From Conus ventricosus (lineage: Eukaryota; Mollusca; Gastropoda; Neogastropoda; Conidae): a stretch of 64,000 bases of DNA. This document shows positions 23,181 to 34,690 of the stretch, piece by piece. The notes beneath the pieces were generated by a model. It was not told the DNA's origin, did not search any database, and was given only the letters and a program-made list of their open reading frames with translations. The DNA is taken from contig JAFLJL010004045.1 of assembly GCA_018398815.1 (NCBI GenBank), forward strand, positions 15,001-79,000, read 5' to 3'. Numbering within the stretch: position 1 is the first letter of the stretch; each line of letters begins with the position of its first letter. A program made the position numbers and the translations under genes.

Positions 23181-23959
23181 CAACTGCTAGCGGGGTGAAC
23201 AAGGCAGTCCAGTTCATCTGGGATTTCACAGCACAGCGCCCTACGACTGTGTTATCTTTGAGTTCGTCCATGGCCACATTATGGGAAAGATTGTCCTAAA
23301 GCCGCTGGTAGTCGTGGGGCTAGTCCTTTCCAACGTCCTCGTGCCCCTCGCATAACGTGGTTTCCACCCAGCTTCAGTGATCAGAATTGCCCAAGTGTTT
23401 CTCTCTGTTGTTTGGTGATCCTCTTGTCCGACACCCATCGGGATTCGGGAGCATCAACGTTCTATGTTGATAAGGATTTTTGTTTCCCCTGAGGCCCGGC
23501 GGGCGCTAGTGTTTGGATGTGTGTGGTTGGAGCTGGTTTTACCCTCCACCCTCCCTTCTGTAACACATTCCTAACTTCCACCTCACCACCCCTACTTCTG
23601 TGGCGAAGTATGGAGGCCATTCGCGGTGGAGCGACCTAGTATTCCTTCTCATAGGGAATACCGTCAACCTTTGCGGACGGACGCAGTCAGTCCGTGTTCT
23701 ACGGAACTTGCCGTAACAGGCGTGTGGTTGTAGTTACCCACACGCGGCCAAAGCTAAGAAGCAGGAACAGGAATTGCGTCCCGTTCACCAGCCGATCTCT
23801 GACGAGGTTCTGGCCAGGGCTGGATCCTGCGACCATGGTCCGTCTTCAGGCCAGGGACATGGAGAGTCCAACGCTGCGACAAACTGGAAGATCGTCACTC
23901 GCTCAACTTGCCATACACGCAAAGGAGAGCCTTCAAGCTCCACAGGGATCCTCTTTAGG

Positions 23960-25130
23960 TTTTCACTCAGGCCATGATCCGTGTGGCCAAGCACTTGTTT
24001 GTTCCCCAAAGCTTAAGAGAATCTGTTCTCCGGCAGGCCCACGATTCCCCCATTGCAGGTTCGATCAGGCTCCACAAGCGGACTCTTTCGAGCGTGTAAG
24101 ACAGACCTTCTTCTGGCCAGGGACTGAACTCACAGGTTAGGCATACTGCCGCAGTTGAGATGTCTGCCAACGGAGCAACCCTAAGGGACGCCTGAAGCGT
24201 GTTCCCTTAGGGTCAGTGGCCCCTGGAAGGGGACCAGTTCGCAAGGGTTCCGTGTCGACCTGGTGGGACCCATTAAGCCCACTTATCCCGAACGCGTCCA
24301 CGCTACATCATGTAGTGTGGACTACGCGACCTCAGAGTACCGCCAGAGGCTGTCCCGCATAGACTATCGCGCCCCTACTGTACAGAAGCTCTCTGCAGAT
24401 ATGGACGCGCACTGGCGTGCCCCAATAAGAACCTTTCGGACCAGGGGGACCCAGTTACTGATCCCCGAAGTATGCAAGGAGGTTAACACTCTGCTCAATA
24501 TTCACAAGGAAACACCGTCACCCAATCATGCGCATGCCAAAGGCTTGTCGCGCGTTTCAATGGTAGCCGTTGAAGCAAAGTGTTGCGTCGCCTAAGTGCA
24601 GAGCATCCTCGATGAGTGGATCGTTTCCTTCCTGCTGTACTGTTTCGCCTACAGGGAGGTTCCACGAGGAAAAGCATGCGGTTTTCCGAGCGTTTTGACC
24701 TCCTGAATGGCATAACAGTGCGTGGAAGGACCCCCACCAACATCCTGAAGCAGATGTGGACCGCATCGAAATGATTGGAACCAACTGTCAAGAGGAAGAG
24801 ACGATATGATTTGGAGCGATTTACTGCAAAACCCGGCATCGCTGACACTTTCCAGCTTGCTCAGCATCACTTGCAGTCGGGCAAAAAACCAAATACAAGG
24901 CTTTTTGTACGACGCGACGCAGAGCTGTACGGTGTGTTTGTAGCCAGGTGAATGAGGAGTTGCTTCAACCTTCCCCAAAAGAAGTCACAAGCTGCAGCTT
25001 GCTGCAGGGTCCCTTTCGAGGTCAGCAGCGGTGGGGTGGACTTGGACTACCGGATTCTTGTGCGTGGAAAGGAAACGCCTGTATCTACGCTAACCTCCTT
25101 TAAGGCTGTACCGTGCGACGAACGCAGGGC
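23960..25130 (+). pseudogene. integrase remnant of the Gmr1-like element
   Basis: The order of integrase landmarks is clear across several frames. An H2C2 zinc-binding region comes first, with RVRQTFFWPGTEL at 24,092-24,130 and DVCQRSNP just after. The catalytic core follows with VDLVGPIKPT at 24,254-24,283 (first catalytic Asp). LSDQGD and VARFNGS-type peptides follow at about 24,435 and 24,550. A C-terminal GPY/F module, QGPFEVSSG...DYRI, lies at about 25,003-25,060. DTFQLAQHHLQSGKK at about 24,845-24,890 is the linker before it. There are at least six frameshifts or stops. It lies upstream of RT, which sets the clade. Confidence 0.85.
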
Positions 25131-25289
25131 CAGGCAGGTTTTACAACCCCTGTCGTTGTGGGAGAGTGGCGAGAGCACAACGCCGTGTCGGTGGCTCAGG
25201 ACTTCCCCACAGATCCACCTCGTCAGGAACGATAACCGTGTGTCAGGATTTTTGCTTCGGTTTCTAACCTCATCCTCAGCCACAGACTG

Positions 25290-26720
25290 ATCAACTTGCA
25301 CAGCTTGTGCCATGAGTTCCAGGACGTGCTCACTAAGCACAGAATCGGCCCCATGCACAGTAACCTTGGCGAGTGTACACTGGCATTGACCACCGACGAC
25401 CCCAATTAGGGTCAAACAGTACCCTCTGCCTCACTCACAGGCGTCTGTTATCCAGCAGAGGTTGCAGGCCATTTGAGGTTGTGGGTCATTTGAAAGTTTT
25501 CTGCGAGTTCTCCGTACTTATTCCCCCATCCTTCTGGTAAGAAGAAGGATGGCAAAATGAGGATCTGCGTCGCTTTTTCGACCGCTGAATAAGTTCTCCG
25601 GTTTGATGCAGAACCTTATGCCGATTGTCGACAAAACCTACTTATCTATTCGCTCAGCTGAAGTCGGGGGCTCAACATTTCACGAAGTTCGATCTCGCAA
25701 AAGGGTACTGGCATATTCCCAGGCGCAGAGAATGACAAACCCAAAACGCATTTCAACGACGCCTGTAAGGAACAGTTCCAAGTGGAACCGAGATGCCTTA
25801 TGGCCTCAAAACTGCGGAGCAATATTTCAGTCAGCGACCACTGCGACAATTGCTTCTCCCTCTCGATAACGCCAGATCTGAACAATTTCATGGACGACCT
25901 GGCTACTCAGCTCAGTAGATTGGTGCCTCGCACGTTTCGCTCCAACGTCGTCATTTTCTTCGTCTTCGCGAGTTCAGATGTCGGCCCGTCCTTCCAAAAT
26001 GTCAGCTTCTGTGTCAGGACGAGTATTTCCATTTCTGGGGCATCTTTGCAGCGGGGTGTGATTGCTCCATAGGAAGACAAGGTGACCAAAGTATGCAGGT
26101 GTCCAAACTCCTGGTACCAAAAGGGAATTGCGGTCATTCCTTGGACTTGCGGGATACTTACCTACAAGTTCAACATGACTTTGCGAAAGTTATCCATTGC
26201 CCCTCACGACTTGAACTAAGGGAGAAGGCCAGAAACGTCTAGTTTGGGTATGAAGTTGCCACAGGCTTTCTTGGAACGCCTTCAGAAGACGGCCCTCACT
26301 ACTCGCCTCAGTCTTGCTCTCCCAATCCTATCTCCCTTTTGTCCTGCGGGACTGAGCTTCTGCGGTGGGATTGGTGCTGGGTAGCTGCAAAGATCAGGGA
26401 TAGCTTCCCAACCGCTGCTTATGCTTAAGCAGCAAAAAACCTCACTGACCCGCCGAGACTAGATAACCACAACATTTGAGCAAGAAGTGTTGCAGCGATG
26501 TGGGGCAATCAGAAGTTTTAAAACCCCTACTGGTACGGCCGTGATTTTTGATGCTGGAGAGCGATCATAGCATCCACTCCAGTACCTGGACCGGAATCCG
26601 CCATTACGAGAGTCGTCTACTTCATGGATGGGCACTGTGAACTGCAGAGTCATGCGTTCAAGTTTTCCCGTCTATCAAGGGTTTCCTTTACTTACCGATG
26701 TCTGACTATCTTAGCCGAGC
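25290..26720 (+). pseudogene. reverse transcriptase and RNase H remnant
   Basis: RT landmarks are in the expected order: CHEFQDVLTKH at about 25,308, LVKKKDGKMRICV at 25,530-25,572, FTKFDLAKGYWHIP at 25,679-25,720 (catalytic Asp of motif A), MPYGLK near 25,793, and the active-site FMDDL at 25,887-25,901. The connection peptide LGLAGY lies near 26,142. RNase H-like peptides (LERLQKTALTTRLSLALP, then SHAFKF) extend to about 26,720. The FMDD box is intact, but the frame is broken at least eight times. Ty3/gypsy type. Confidence 0.87.
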
Positions 26721-27099
26721 TCCGTAGTCAGCACAATGGAAAATCAGTTCAGAGGGACACTTCCCCTCAACAGGGTCATATCCCCTTTTGGTGTCACTGT
26801 ATCAGTGTAGGGGGTAGTGGACAGTTTTTTCACTTCTAGTGATGTTAACGGTAGTGAATCACAATGGTTTCGATGTTACTTTCATGTTGGAAGGATTCGC
26901 TTATAGTTGTTTGGAAAATTAGGATAATGTATATCTCGTATGTGTTCTGTCGAAGAATGTTGTAATTGGATTTAATCGTACTTCTGCGTCGATCACAGAG
27001 AGTAGGTTCGGTTCCCATTGTATTGAATTTGCACATGCCGTCAAGTTTCAAAGAGCACTGTATCTCAGAGAAAACGATGCCTTTTAGAAGGGATGGTTT

Positions 27100-28502
27100 T
27101 GTCACGAGTTTGACACAGGCCATACGACGTTGAGACCCATCTAGGTGGCGGAATTATTCCATTGTTTTAATTATCGTAGTTGTTGTCACGGACCGCCCTT
27201 AGTGCGGCTTGTGGTTAGAGATTTGTCACTTGTTTTATTCAGCTCAACTTACGTTTTTTTCTTTCTCTCTCTCTCTCTCTCTAATTCCACTGCCCGAGCA
27301 TTCATCTCAGGATCACAGGGTGGCTGTACCTTCTCTCGAACTTGCTGTCTATCCCACGTGTCGCCTGCGTCTTATTTAACCTGTCGCACGTGTCTTCATT
27401 TCTTTTAGTTCTTGAAGTATGCCTCACTCTGTGACTGTAGCGGTGGCATTTGGCCGCCTAACGCTGCGGGAGGTTAGCTCTCAAACTATCGAGCGAAGAT
27501 GTCTCTGGGAGCGCCTGCTCCGGTCTTGGTTCTTCACCGTATCGTCGAAGGTACAGTCGGTATCTTCAATTCCTACAGTCGGCCTGTAGGAGAGGGACAT
27601 CACTTCTTCTTTTTCCGCATCTGCGCCTCTGTCCTCTCGACTGGACAGAGGGCAGAGAGAGTCGTTTGACCCGCCTCTTCGGGGTCACCCACGGGTAGCT
27701 GCTACTTTTTTCCCTCCTCCGGGGGCTTCACCCGGAGCCTGGACTGGTTGGTGCCACGCGCTGGTTGGGGCCACGCTCTGGTTGGGGCCACGCTCTGGTT
27801 GGGACCGCAGACTGGTTGGTGCCACGCGCTGGCTGGGGCCACGCTCTGGTCGGGACCGCGGACTGGTTGGTGCCACGCACTGGTTGGGGCCACGCTCTGG
27901 TTGGTACCGCGGGCTGGTTGGGATCACGCACTGGTCGGGACCACGTTCTGGTAGAAAAGCCCGTGGTTTTGACTGGCCGGCCTGATCCCCGTCCAGGACC
28001 TCCAGTAACAACGCCACGTTCCCCCCCCCAGGACGCGCTCTTCACTGCCTGCTTGTGTGTGTCGAGGGTGTCGGCCTTGAACGTACTCTCTTCAAGAACC
28101 GACCCGGTTTGGAGCACCTAGTGCGACAGGGTGCTCCCAGTAGACTTGGGAGAGGCATGGGGTGTGGAGGCACTCCATGGTGTGGAAAGGGATGGATGCT
28201 GGAAATGTTTATTTATAATTGTGTATATGTCATATGTGTTGAAATGCTGTGATTGTGATTGTGTCGTCGTATGGTGAAATGTTTATTTATAATTGTGCAT
28301 GCTGTGTGTTTTTGGAATGTTTAAATTTGGGGTGTATGTTGTGTGTGTTGGAATGCTTATTTATGACTGTATGTTGGTGGAATAAATGGGGTGTGTATCG
28401 TAATCTTTATTGTTGGTCTCTGCGGTGTGAGGTCAGTCACTCCCTTCACTCCCACCTAGACCGATCCTGTCAGGGCAGCCCTCCAGGGGTCGGTCGGGGA
28501 CA
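27100..28502 (+). repeat. 3' LTR of the Gmr1-like element
   Basis: Begins TGTCACGAG right after a short purine stretch (AGAAGGGATGG) that may be the polypurine tract, and ends GTCGGGGACA. AATAAA lies at 28,381-28,386 and the 20-bp minisatellite at 27,733-27,950. It differs from the 5' LTR mostly by one-base gaps. Confidence 0.92.
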
Positions 28503-28723
28503 TCTTTGTTGTTTGGTGGGGTGGTTGTTTGCTGACGTATGGGTTAAAAATAGATAGGGGTGTTTCGTGTTGCGGGCCGCGCGTTCGGATCGATGTTTGT
28601 GGGACGCCTTTGGTTTTTTTTTTTTTTATAAAATAAATGGGGTGTTTTCTCGTTGCCGGGGGGTTGTCCGCTGACGTAGGCTTTGTTAAAAAAAAAAGAG
28701 ATGGCGGTGATGACAGTGATGAC
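28503..28723 (+). repeat. Polinton copy 1 left TIR, inner half
   Basis: Resumes TCTTTGTTGTTTGGTGGGGT and runs to GATGGCGGTGATGACAGTGATGA. It matches the reverse complement of about 37,960-38,165 and the plus strand of 47,655-47,880. Confidence 0.92.
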
Positions 28724-29755
28724 GACACATTTTTTTCCCTTTCCCTCGGAACACCCGTTTGCGCTACCACTCACCTTTCTGACATACTGATGAGCGTTAA
28801 AAGATGACTGATTGATGAGCATTGTTCCCTCAAGGTCCCCGTGACTGTACCTCGTCCTCGGGTTGATAGGCAGCCAAGTGACATATCAGACAGGAGGCCA
28901 TTAAAGATGAACGACGCTCTCTGATCGATACACCATTGGGGTTTGGGCCCTTTATTTCTCACAGTGGATGAACGAAACGAAACAGATCACAGACACAAAC
29001 ATAGACGGACAAACAAACAGACAGACACACAGACATAAAAACCACACACATGAGGGTGATGGTGGTGGCGATGGGGGCGGTGATGGCGGCGGTGTTGGTC
29101 ATGGTAGTTGAAGGTGGTGGGTGATGGGCGGCGGTGGTGGTGGTGGTGGTGGTGATGGCGGCAGTGTTGGTCGTGGGGCGCTTCACTCATCGTCATCAAC
29201 TGGAACAAGAAATAATGTCGGAATAAGTCCATGGATGAAGTGGAAATAAATGTGCCGATAGTGGTACGTACTAACGCACAGAGAGAGAGAAGAGAGAAGG
29301 GGAGAGAGAGAGAGAGAGAGAGAAAAGGAGAGAGAGAAAGAAAGAAAGACAGAGACAGACAGACAGAAAAAAGTACTTACAAATTTGAGAGTGTTGTCGA
29401 AGAACTGCTTTTGGATTCGGTTGGGGGTGGCTGTTGCTCTTGATGAGGTTATTTGAACACGCGCCAAGGTTGAAGGGAGGCGTGTCAGAAACAAAGAACA
29501 AAGAGCTTAGGGGGCGGGTCTTTAAATCAATACTACAGAACAAAAGACGCGTGGGGTGGGTGGGGCCCGGCGGTTATTATGACACCGAGGAGCATTTGGA
29601 ACAATGGGACAAAGGAGCAGAACCTCTGAGAAGGGAAAGCAACACAGAAGGGGATTGAGGTGGCAGAGCATTTCCTGACAAAAAGACAAAAAGAGGTTCT
29701 TAGTAGCATCAAAACGCACAGAGACTGTCGCTGAACCACTGCCTATCCAGCTCCC
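28724..29755. other. Polinton region between TIR and polB, no gene
   Basis: A (GGT/GGC)n trinucleotide tract lies at 29,049-29,175, a GA/GAAA tract at 29,280-29,350, and unique sequence elsewhere. It probably holds the promoter side of polB, but I see no conserved element. Confidence 0.55.
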
Positions 29756-29759
29756 GTTG

Positions 29760-32700
29760 CCTTTCGTCAACAAATTTTACCATGAACGATCACGTCTACG
29801 CGAGTGCCAGAAACATGTCTGCACAGAAAGAAGAAGATACCCAGACTTCGCTTCCTCTTTTACCTGCCCTGGAGTCCTGCTGTGTTTACCGACAGAGCCA
29901 ACCGCAAACCGCCATTTTCCCGGGCTCACACGAACGACTGATCAGTCTTTGTGTGCCCCGTGTGTCATGTTGGTTTTGGTCGCAAAGACCACTGGACCAA
30001 ACACATGCGGACCCATGACGGTGGAAAACCACACCGAGGAAGCGTCAGGGGTACACGCGCGGGAAGGAAGCGCAAAAGTGACAGTGAGTCTGTTTCTCAT
30101 CCTTTTTTCCGACCCGAGAAAAGATTGAACACACAGCGAAAAGAAAAACAGCTGTTAGATCATTTATCTCCGGATGTGAAAGAGATGTATGACAAATATT
30201 GGAAGCTATAAAAAACCCATAACGCCCTGGTAAATTTCAATCTGTCTACACTTGTTTTGGGCCCCTTCTGATGATTCTCCCAAATGGGATGATCAGCTTT
30301 GGAATGTTTTCCATGAACAAAACAAACGTTTTAAAATTAATTTTTCTCATTTTCTTCTCAGACATAAAGAGCAGGGAGATCTGCCCTTTCTTTCATGCCT
30401 CGAACCACAGGGCTCTAGACAAGCCTGGCTCATCAATACAAAACAAGATTTTCTGTCCTTTTTTTCTGACTTTGCGTGGTCATGACATGTTGGGACATGT
30501 TCAGAGAGAACGACCCAACTCTCGTTACTCGTTCAGCCATCATGTCTAATCTTTCTATGTGTACCCTCTACCTGACTTTCCCATTGGTTGTGGCTGTGAC
30601 TCACTGCCTGACTACATTGCCAACAATCGTTTTCTGAACACGCTGCAAAAAGATGAACACCATGGTTTGTTTACAACGACGGACTTTGTTTCTTTCGTTG
30701 TCTCGCTCTCCACCAAGGCGCTTCTATACATTCCCTACAAAAACAAACCAAGGCTCTCTATCAGCAGTGGGTAGGTGTTAAGTCACCCACCATAATTTTC
30801 CAGGCATTACTCTGTTAGAGTGGGATAGGTTGAGCTATGTTTCAGATCAATGTGGATGTGTTTGAATTTGATGAAAAGCAAACACCCCCGTGCCTCGTTC
30901 CTTGTCGTCGCAGTGATTACAAACATGCAGACACGCTTAAAATGTTGGGGTACAAACATCATTTTATGCACATCATTGACATTGACAAGTTAGGCCATGC
31001 GCTAGCTTGTTCCCAAAAGTGGCAAACTCTGGCATACGCTTAGGGAGCTAAAAAAACACGAGAACACGTGTCAAGGCGGTCAGACTCAACACACATACAT
31101 AGGGGGGGTTTTACACACCACCGGAATCGGTGGTTGCAGCAACTCTGTCTATGGTATTTCTGTTGATCCTGATTTCGTTTTTCCTTACAGAGCTACTTTG
31201 ACTTTGAAGTGTTCTTCGACACCGATGACTTACCACAAACAAAACAAGCACACTCCAGCACAACAACACAGCTAGACACGTTCCCCTCTCGTCGCTGTCG
31301 CTTCCAATGTACCTGGGTTTGAAGAGCCTCGTTGTTTCGTGAGTGATGGGGGCCCCCCGCAAACTTGTTGACACCATGGTGAAGTATTTGGAACAGATTT
31401 CAGAAACCTCCTTTTCTCTTCTCCGGATATTTTGAAGATGCGTTTGATACGTTAGAAGCCATGATTGAAACCTTCGCAGGGTGACGAGTCTGTAAACTCT
31501 CACCACATTCCTGTGCGTTCCTTTAAAGAAAAAATGGAAGAGTACCTCCACGAACTGCCCTTTGGGGGGGTTTATTTTTTCCAGTATGACCTCAATGTCA
31601 TCAAACCCTATTTGATTCAGAGGTTTATGGGTATGACTGCTATGACAGACAATGTAGAGGAAATTAGTCAGTCCAACCCAGCGGGTTTGATTTTGCTGAG
31701 GAGCTGGGGGAAGAGGAAGAGGAAAAGAGGAGGAGGAGGGGGGGAGAAGACGAAGAAGAGGCGAGGGAGGAAAAAAAACAAAAGTCAAAAAGCAAACCCC
31801 TTCAAGTTTGTGGTGAAACGCAACAATCAATACATGTGTATCGCCAGTCAGAAACTCAAGTTTTTGGACATTTGCAACTTTTTGGCCCCCGGATTTTCAT
31901 ATTCAAATATCTCAAAGCGTTTGGGGGGGGAAAACCAAAAGGGTACTTTTGTTATGAGTTACATGACCAGTTTTTGGGCAAACTGAAAGAAACCTCCTCC
32001 CACCTCACGCCGCCTTTTTTTTTTAGCAAAACTCAAAAATGAAAACATCACAGAGGAAGAGTACGCCTTCTGTCAACACGTTTTGGAAGGAAAACCATAT
32101 GACCAGTTTGCAAAATTTCCTGGGTTGTTTCAACAAAAAGGATGGGCGCCATTCATGCAGGCTCCTTCAAGCCCAGATTGACATGTATTCGCGTTTAGGC
32201 GTTGATCTTCTGAAAGATGGTATCTCTGTTCCAGGCATCACACTGAAATACTTGTTTCAAACCCCATCTCCTGGTGTGTACTTTTCTCTCTTCAATGAAA
32301 AACAGAAGACCGACATACGCTGTTCTGTGGCAATATTGTTGGTGGCCCCTCCATTACTTTCACAGATATCACGAAAAAGACAGAACAAATTTATTCGTGA
32401 CAATTCGGACAAACCTGTTCAGTCGGTTCGAAAGGGTATGACGCCAATGCACTTTACCTGTGGGCTATCATGCAACCCCTGCCCACACAACACCCAACTG
32501 TTAGAAGATGTGAGACGGGCTTTAAGGCAGAAAGAAAAGGACGTGTATGGTCAGCAAGCGAGAGAATGGTTAGGTGGATGGCGCACACAAACAATACACA
32601 TACAGCACAGTTTTAAAAGGAAAGAAAAATAGTTAGGGCGCAGACACACCGCGTCGACGGTTGGGACTCGAAGCATGACACTGTGTACAGGGTATGTCTT

Positions 32701-33332
32701 CTATCACAGAAAAAAGGGTATTTTGAACGCTGTCAAAAATGACCTCTTTTGGTCTGATTTAATGGGACATTTGTGTGCCCGACAGTCTGAAAGAACACTT
32801 TTCTGAACTTCAACCTATCTTTAAAAATGCGAAACCCTTGGGAAAGACAACATTTGGGGAATACATGCAGGGAATACGCAGAAAAGCACAAACTCCTGAG
32901 TCGACCACGTCGCACTTTTTTGGCTAGCTACTATGGAAAAAAAAATTCTTCTCGCCACTCCTTTACTCAAATGGTACTTGGAGCATGGGTTGAAGTAAGC
33001 AACATCACACTGATCATTGAGTACACACCCAACTTTGTGTTTTAGACAGTTTGGCGAACGCGTGTCTGATGCACGTAGAAAAGGGGACCTTGAAATTTAT
33101 CCCAAAACAGTCTTGGCTGAAACTTTCAAGTTGCTCGGCAACAGCGCCTACGGCAAAACTCTGACTAACATCGCCAAACACAGGGACATTCACTACGTCA
33201 CAGCTGACCAAGTACCCAAACTGGTGAATCAAAGTCGGTTTCAAACACTGACCGAGCTAGGAGGGGTGTATGTAGAGGTGGAACTGAGCAAGAAAAAAAT
33301 CAACTGGGCACTCCCTTTGCAGATTGGATACG
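29760..33332 (+). pseudogene. Polinton DNA polymerase B, frameshifted and 3'-truncated
   Basis: A protein-primed family B DNA polymerase that would replicate the element. N-terminal landmarks are a C2H2 zinc finger (CPVCHVGFGRKDHWTKHMRTH, 29,951-30,016) and EMYDKYW at about 30,181. Then comes PDFPIGCGCDSLPDYI at about 30,566-30,615. The exonuclease motif FDFEVFFDTDD lies near 31,200. An acidic/basic low-complexity linker spans about 31,690-31,790. Motif A, in which YDANALYLWAIMQP can be read at about 32,436-32,478, is followed by motif B KLLGNSAYGKTLTN at 33,129-33,170. The frame is broken at least a dozen times, and ATG choice is unreliable (29,782 is possible). The gene stops at about 33,332, after NWALPLQIGY. 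Motif C (DTDS) and everything beyond are missing. Confidence 0.92.
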
Positions 33333-33586
33333 GACTTCAAATTTTGCCCAGACAGCACATCTTGCGCAAGCTGCATGCCAGTTCGAGTCCCTTCCTTCAG
33401 TAAAGCCTTTCCACCACTTTTTAACAATGGGATGAGAGTACGCCCGAGTCCTCCTAGAAGGTTTCCAAGTCCTCTCCCTCGGTAATTTCTTCCCCCTATA
33501 AACACAGGAAGCCATGACCAGCTTGGGCGCAGTAATAGTCTTCATAAGCTTTTCCATCGGTGTTCAAGGGAACGTGACGCACCATT
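33325..33586 (-). pseudogene. short basic, Gly-rich Polinton capsid/core protein, C-terminally truncated
   Basis: Starts at ATG 33,586 (MVRHVPLN), two bases after the stop of the minor-capsid gene, which fits a compact polycistron. It contains a GAGHG-like segment, IGGRNYRGRGLGN, then an amphipathic PLLKSGGKALLKEGTRTGMQ helix and DVLSGQNLK. Short basic proteins with this PLLK...DVLSGKN pattern are a standard Polinton/adintovirus component, compared by some with adenovirus pX or pVI. I do not assign the function. One frameshift lies near 33,510. The C-terminus runs directly into the 3' end of polB from the other strand, so both genes lost their ends in one deletion. Confidence 0.75.
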
Positions 33587-33588
33587 CC

Positions 33589-34350
33589 TTAAAGACCGTC
33601 AGGTCGTCTGCGCCGAAAGTGAAGCGTCACGATGGTTTTCCCTTTGTCAAATGACAGAGGCTTGCCCGTGCTTTGGTTTAAAAGGATTTCCACTGTGTTG
33701 AACTGGAACTACTCAGAGGAATATAGTTGGGTTTTCAAAAATATGATGTACGACTTCAGTGCTCTGATTCCCAGTCGGGACAATTCGGAGCAAGGGAACC
33801 ATCACATCACCAACAGGACGTGGTTGAACCAAGTCGCAGTAGACATAGACACCCTCAAACCCTCGTTGGAGATGTATTTGGTTTTTACTTTCATAGACAC
33901 CTTTCCCATACATAATGTCTCTCTCCAGACTCAAGATATCTCTTAATGCTGGGCTGATCTGGAGAACGCTATCAGCATCATACAGTCTAACTCTCACTTT
34001 TCGGGTAGCACGATTATAATACAGTTTGATGTTGCCTCTTCTTTTCTTTCTTCACAGACCATCGATAAACTAGGTTTAAAGTATGAGTCAAAATTCTGCT
34101 GATTCATACAGTCCCGCAGGGTAGTTGTTTCGAACTGTTGATCTGACTCTCCATCGGGGCGCGAAAATGAATCCAAATTTCTTGTTCTTCGATGTTAAAG
34201 TATGTGTTGCTGAACAGAATTTCAGACAGGCCCACTTCGTAATCTCCGTTCAAGTCACACGGTTGAGGCAGTTTGGTAAAAAAGTGACTGGCGTGTTATC
34301 GGGGTAGTAACAACATGGAGCTGTTGCTGGGTAACGTCAAGTAGAAACAT
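33589..34350 (-). pseudogene. penton-like minor capsid protein of Polinton
   Basis: The start is placed at ATG 34,350 because copy 2 reads ATG-TTC-TAC-TTG at 63,950 (MFYLTLPSN). Copy 1 has one extra T there. Further landmarks are LNGDYEVGLSEI at about 34,220-34,255, VYVYCDLVQPRPVGD and VPLLRIVP at about 33,780-33,850, and the C-terminal GKPLSFDKGK...VTLHFR at about 33,600-33,660. The stop TAA is at 33,589. The length of about 250 codons and these motifs match the Polinton/adintovirus minor capsid (single jelly-roll, penton-type) family. This is family knowledge, not structural evidence. Several frameshifts are present. Confidence 0.82.
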
Positions 34351-34357
34351 ACTGGTT

Positions 34358-34690
34358 TCAGTGGGTAGTTGGCCGTGGATCGATGCTAGGATTTGGAAGG
34401 ATGTACCCGAGACAACTCCCAAGAAGAGCCACCCACAAATTGTCCACTCCTTGACCGCGACTCAAATTAAATAGAGACACACCTACCACCACATAAAACC
34501 AGGAGTGTCTGACAACCGAAAACAATTTCACCGCGAGGAACTCGTCGTCCAAACACACGCCACAGCGCAGATTTTCTGGACCGCGTAGAGTGATGGTTTC
34601 ATCATCATCATGAGTCAGAGCTGATTCTACTTGGTTCTGATCAGGCATGGTCAGTGTGCGTAGGTGGTCAGTGCTGTCTGAGGAATCCAT
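34358..34690 (-). CDS. small conserved Polinton membrane protein, 110 aa
   Basis: An intact 110-residue frame (MDSSDSTDHL...DPRPTTH). The N-terminal 60 residues are acidic and polar. The rest has two hydrophobic stretches (FYVVVGVSLFNL and LWVALLGSCLGYIL), suggesting a membrane-associated protein. The start overlaps the integrase 3' end by about 40 bp in another frame, and the stop lies 7 bp before the minor-capsid ATG. The same gene is present in copy 2 (63,620-63,940) with small gaps. Comparable small hydrophobic proteins occur in other Polintons. The function is unknown to me. It is the least damaged gene of copy 1. Confidence 0.7.
   Translation of the reverse strand: MDSSDSTDHLRTLTMPDQNQVESALTHDDDETITLRGPENLRCGVCLDDEFLAVKLFSVVRHSWFYVVVGVSLFNLSRGQGVDNLWVALLGSCLGYILPNPSIDPRPTTH

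Larger units (their letters stand above)
19653..28502 (+). mobile_element. Gmr1-like Ty3/gypsy LTR retrotransposon, decayed
   Basis: An 8.85-kb element with LTRs of about 1.43 and 1.40 kb, both running from TGTCACGA to GxxACA. A primer binding site follows the first LTR. The remains of gag, integrase, reverse transcriptase and RNase H lie in that order on the plus strand. Integrase upstream of RT is unusual for Ty3/gypsy and is the defining order of the Gmr1 group. It sits inside the Polinton TIR. A direct repeat TCTTT (19,649-19,653 and 28,503-28,507) matches a 5-bp target duplication. The uninterrupted site is seen in the right TIR (about 38,150-38,180, minus strand) and in copy 2 at 47,650-47,670. 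All frames are broken. Confidence 0.92.

Noticed and set aside
31111..31830. Minus-strand frame of 239 residues
   Set aside because: Antisense shadow of the polB exonuclease region, whose plus-strand motifs are clear.
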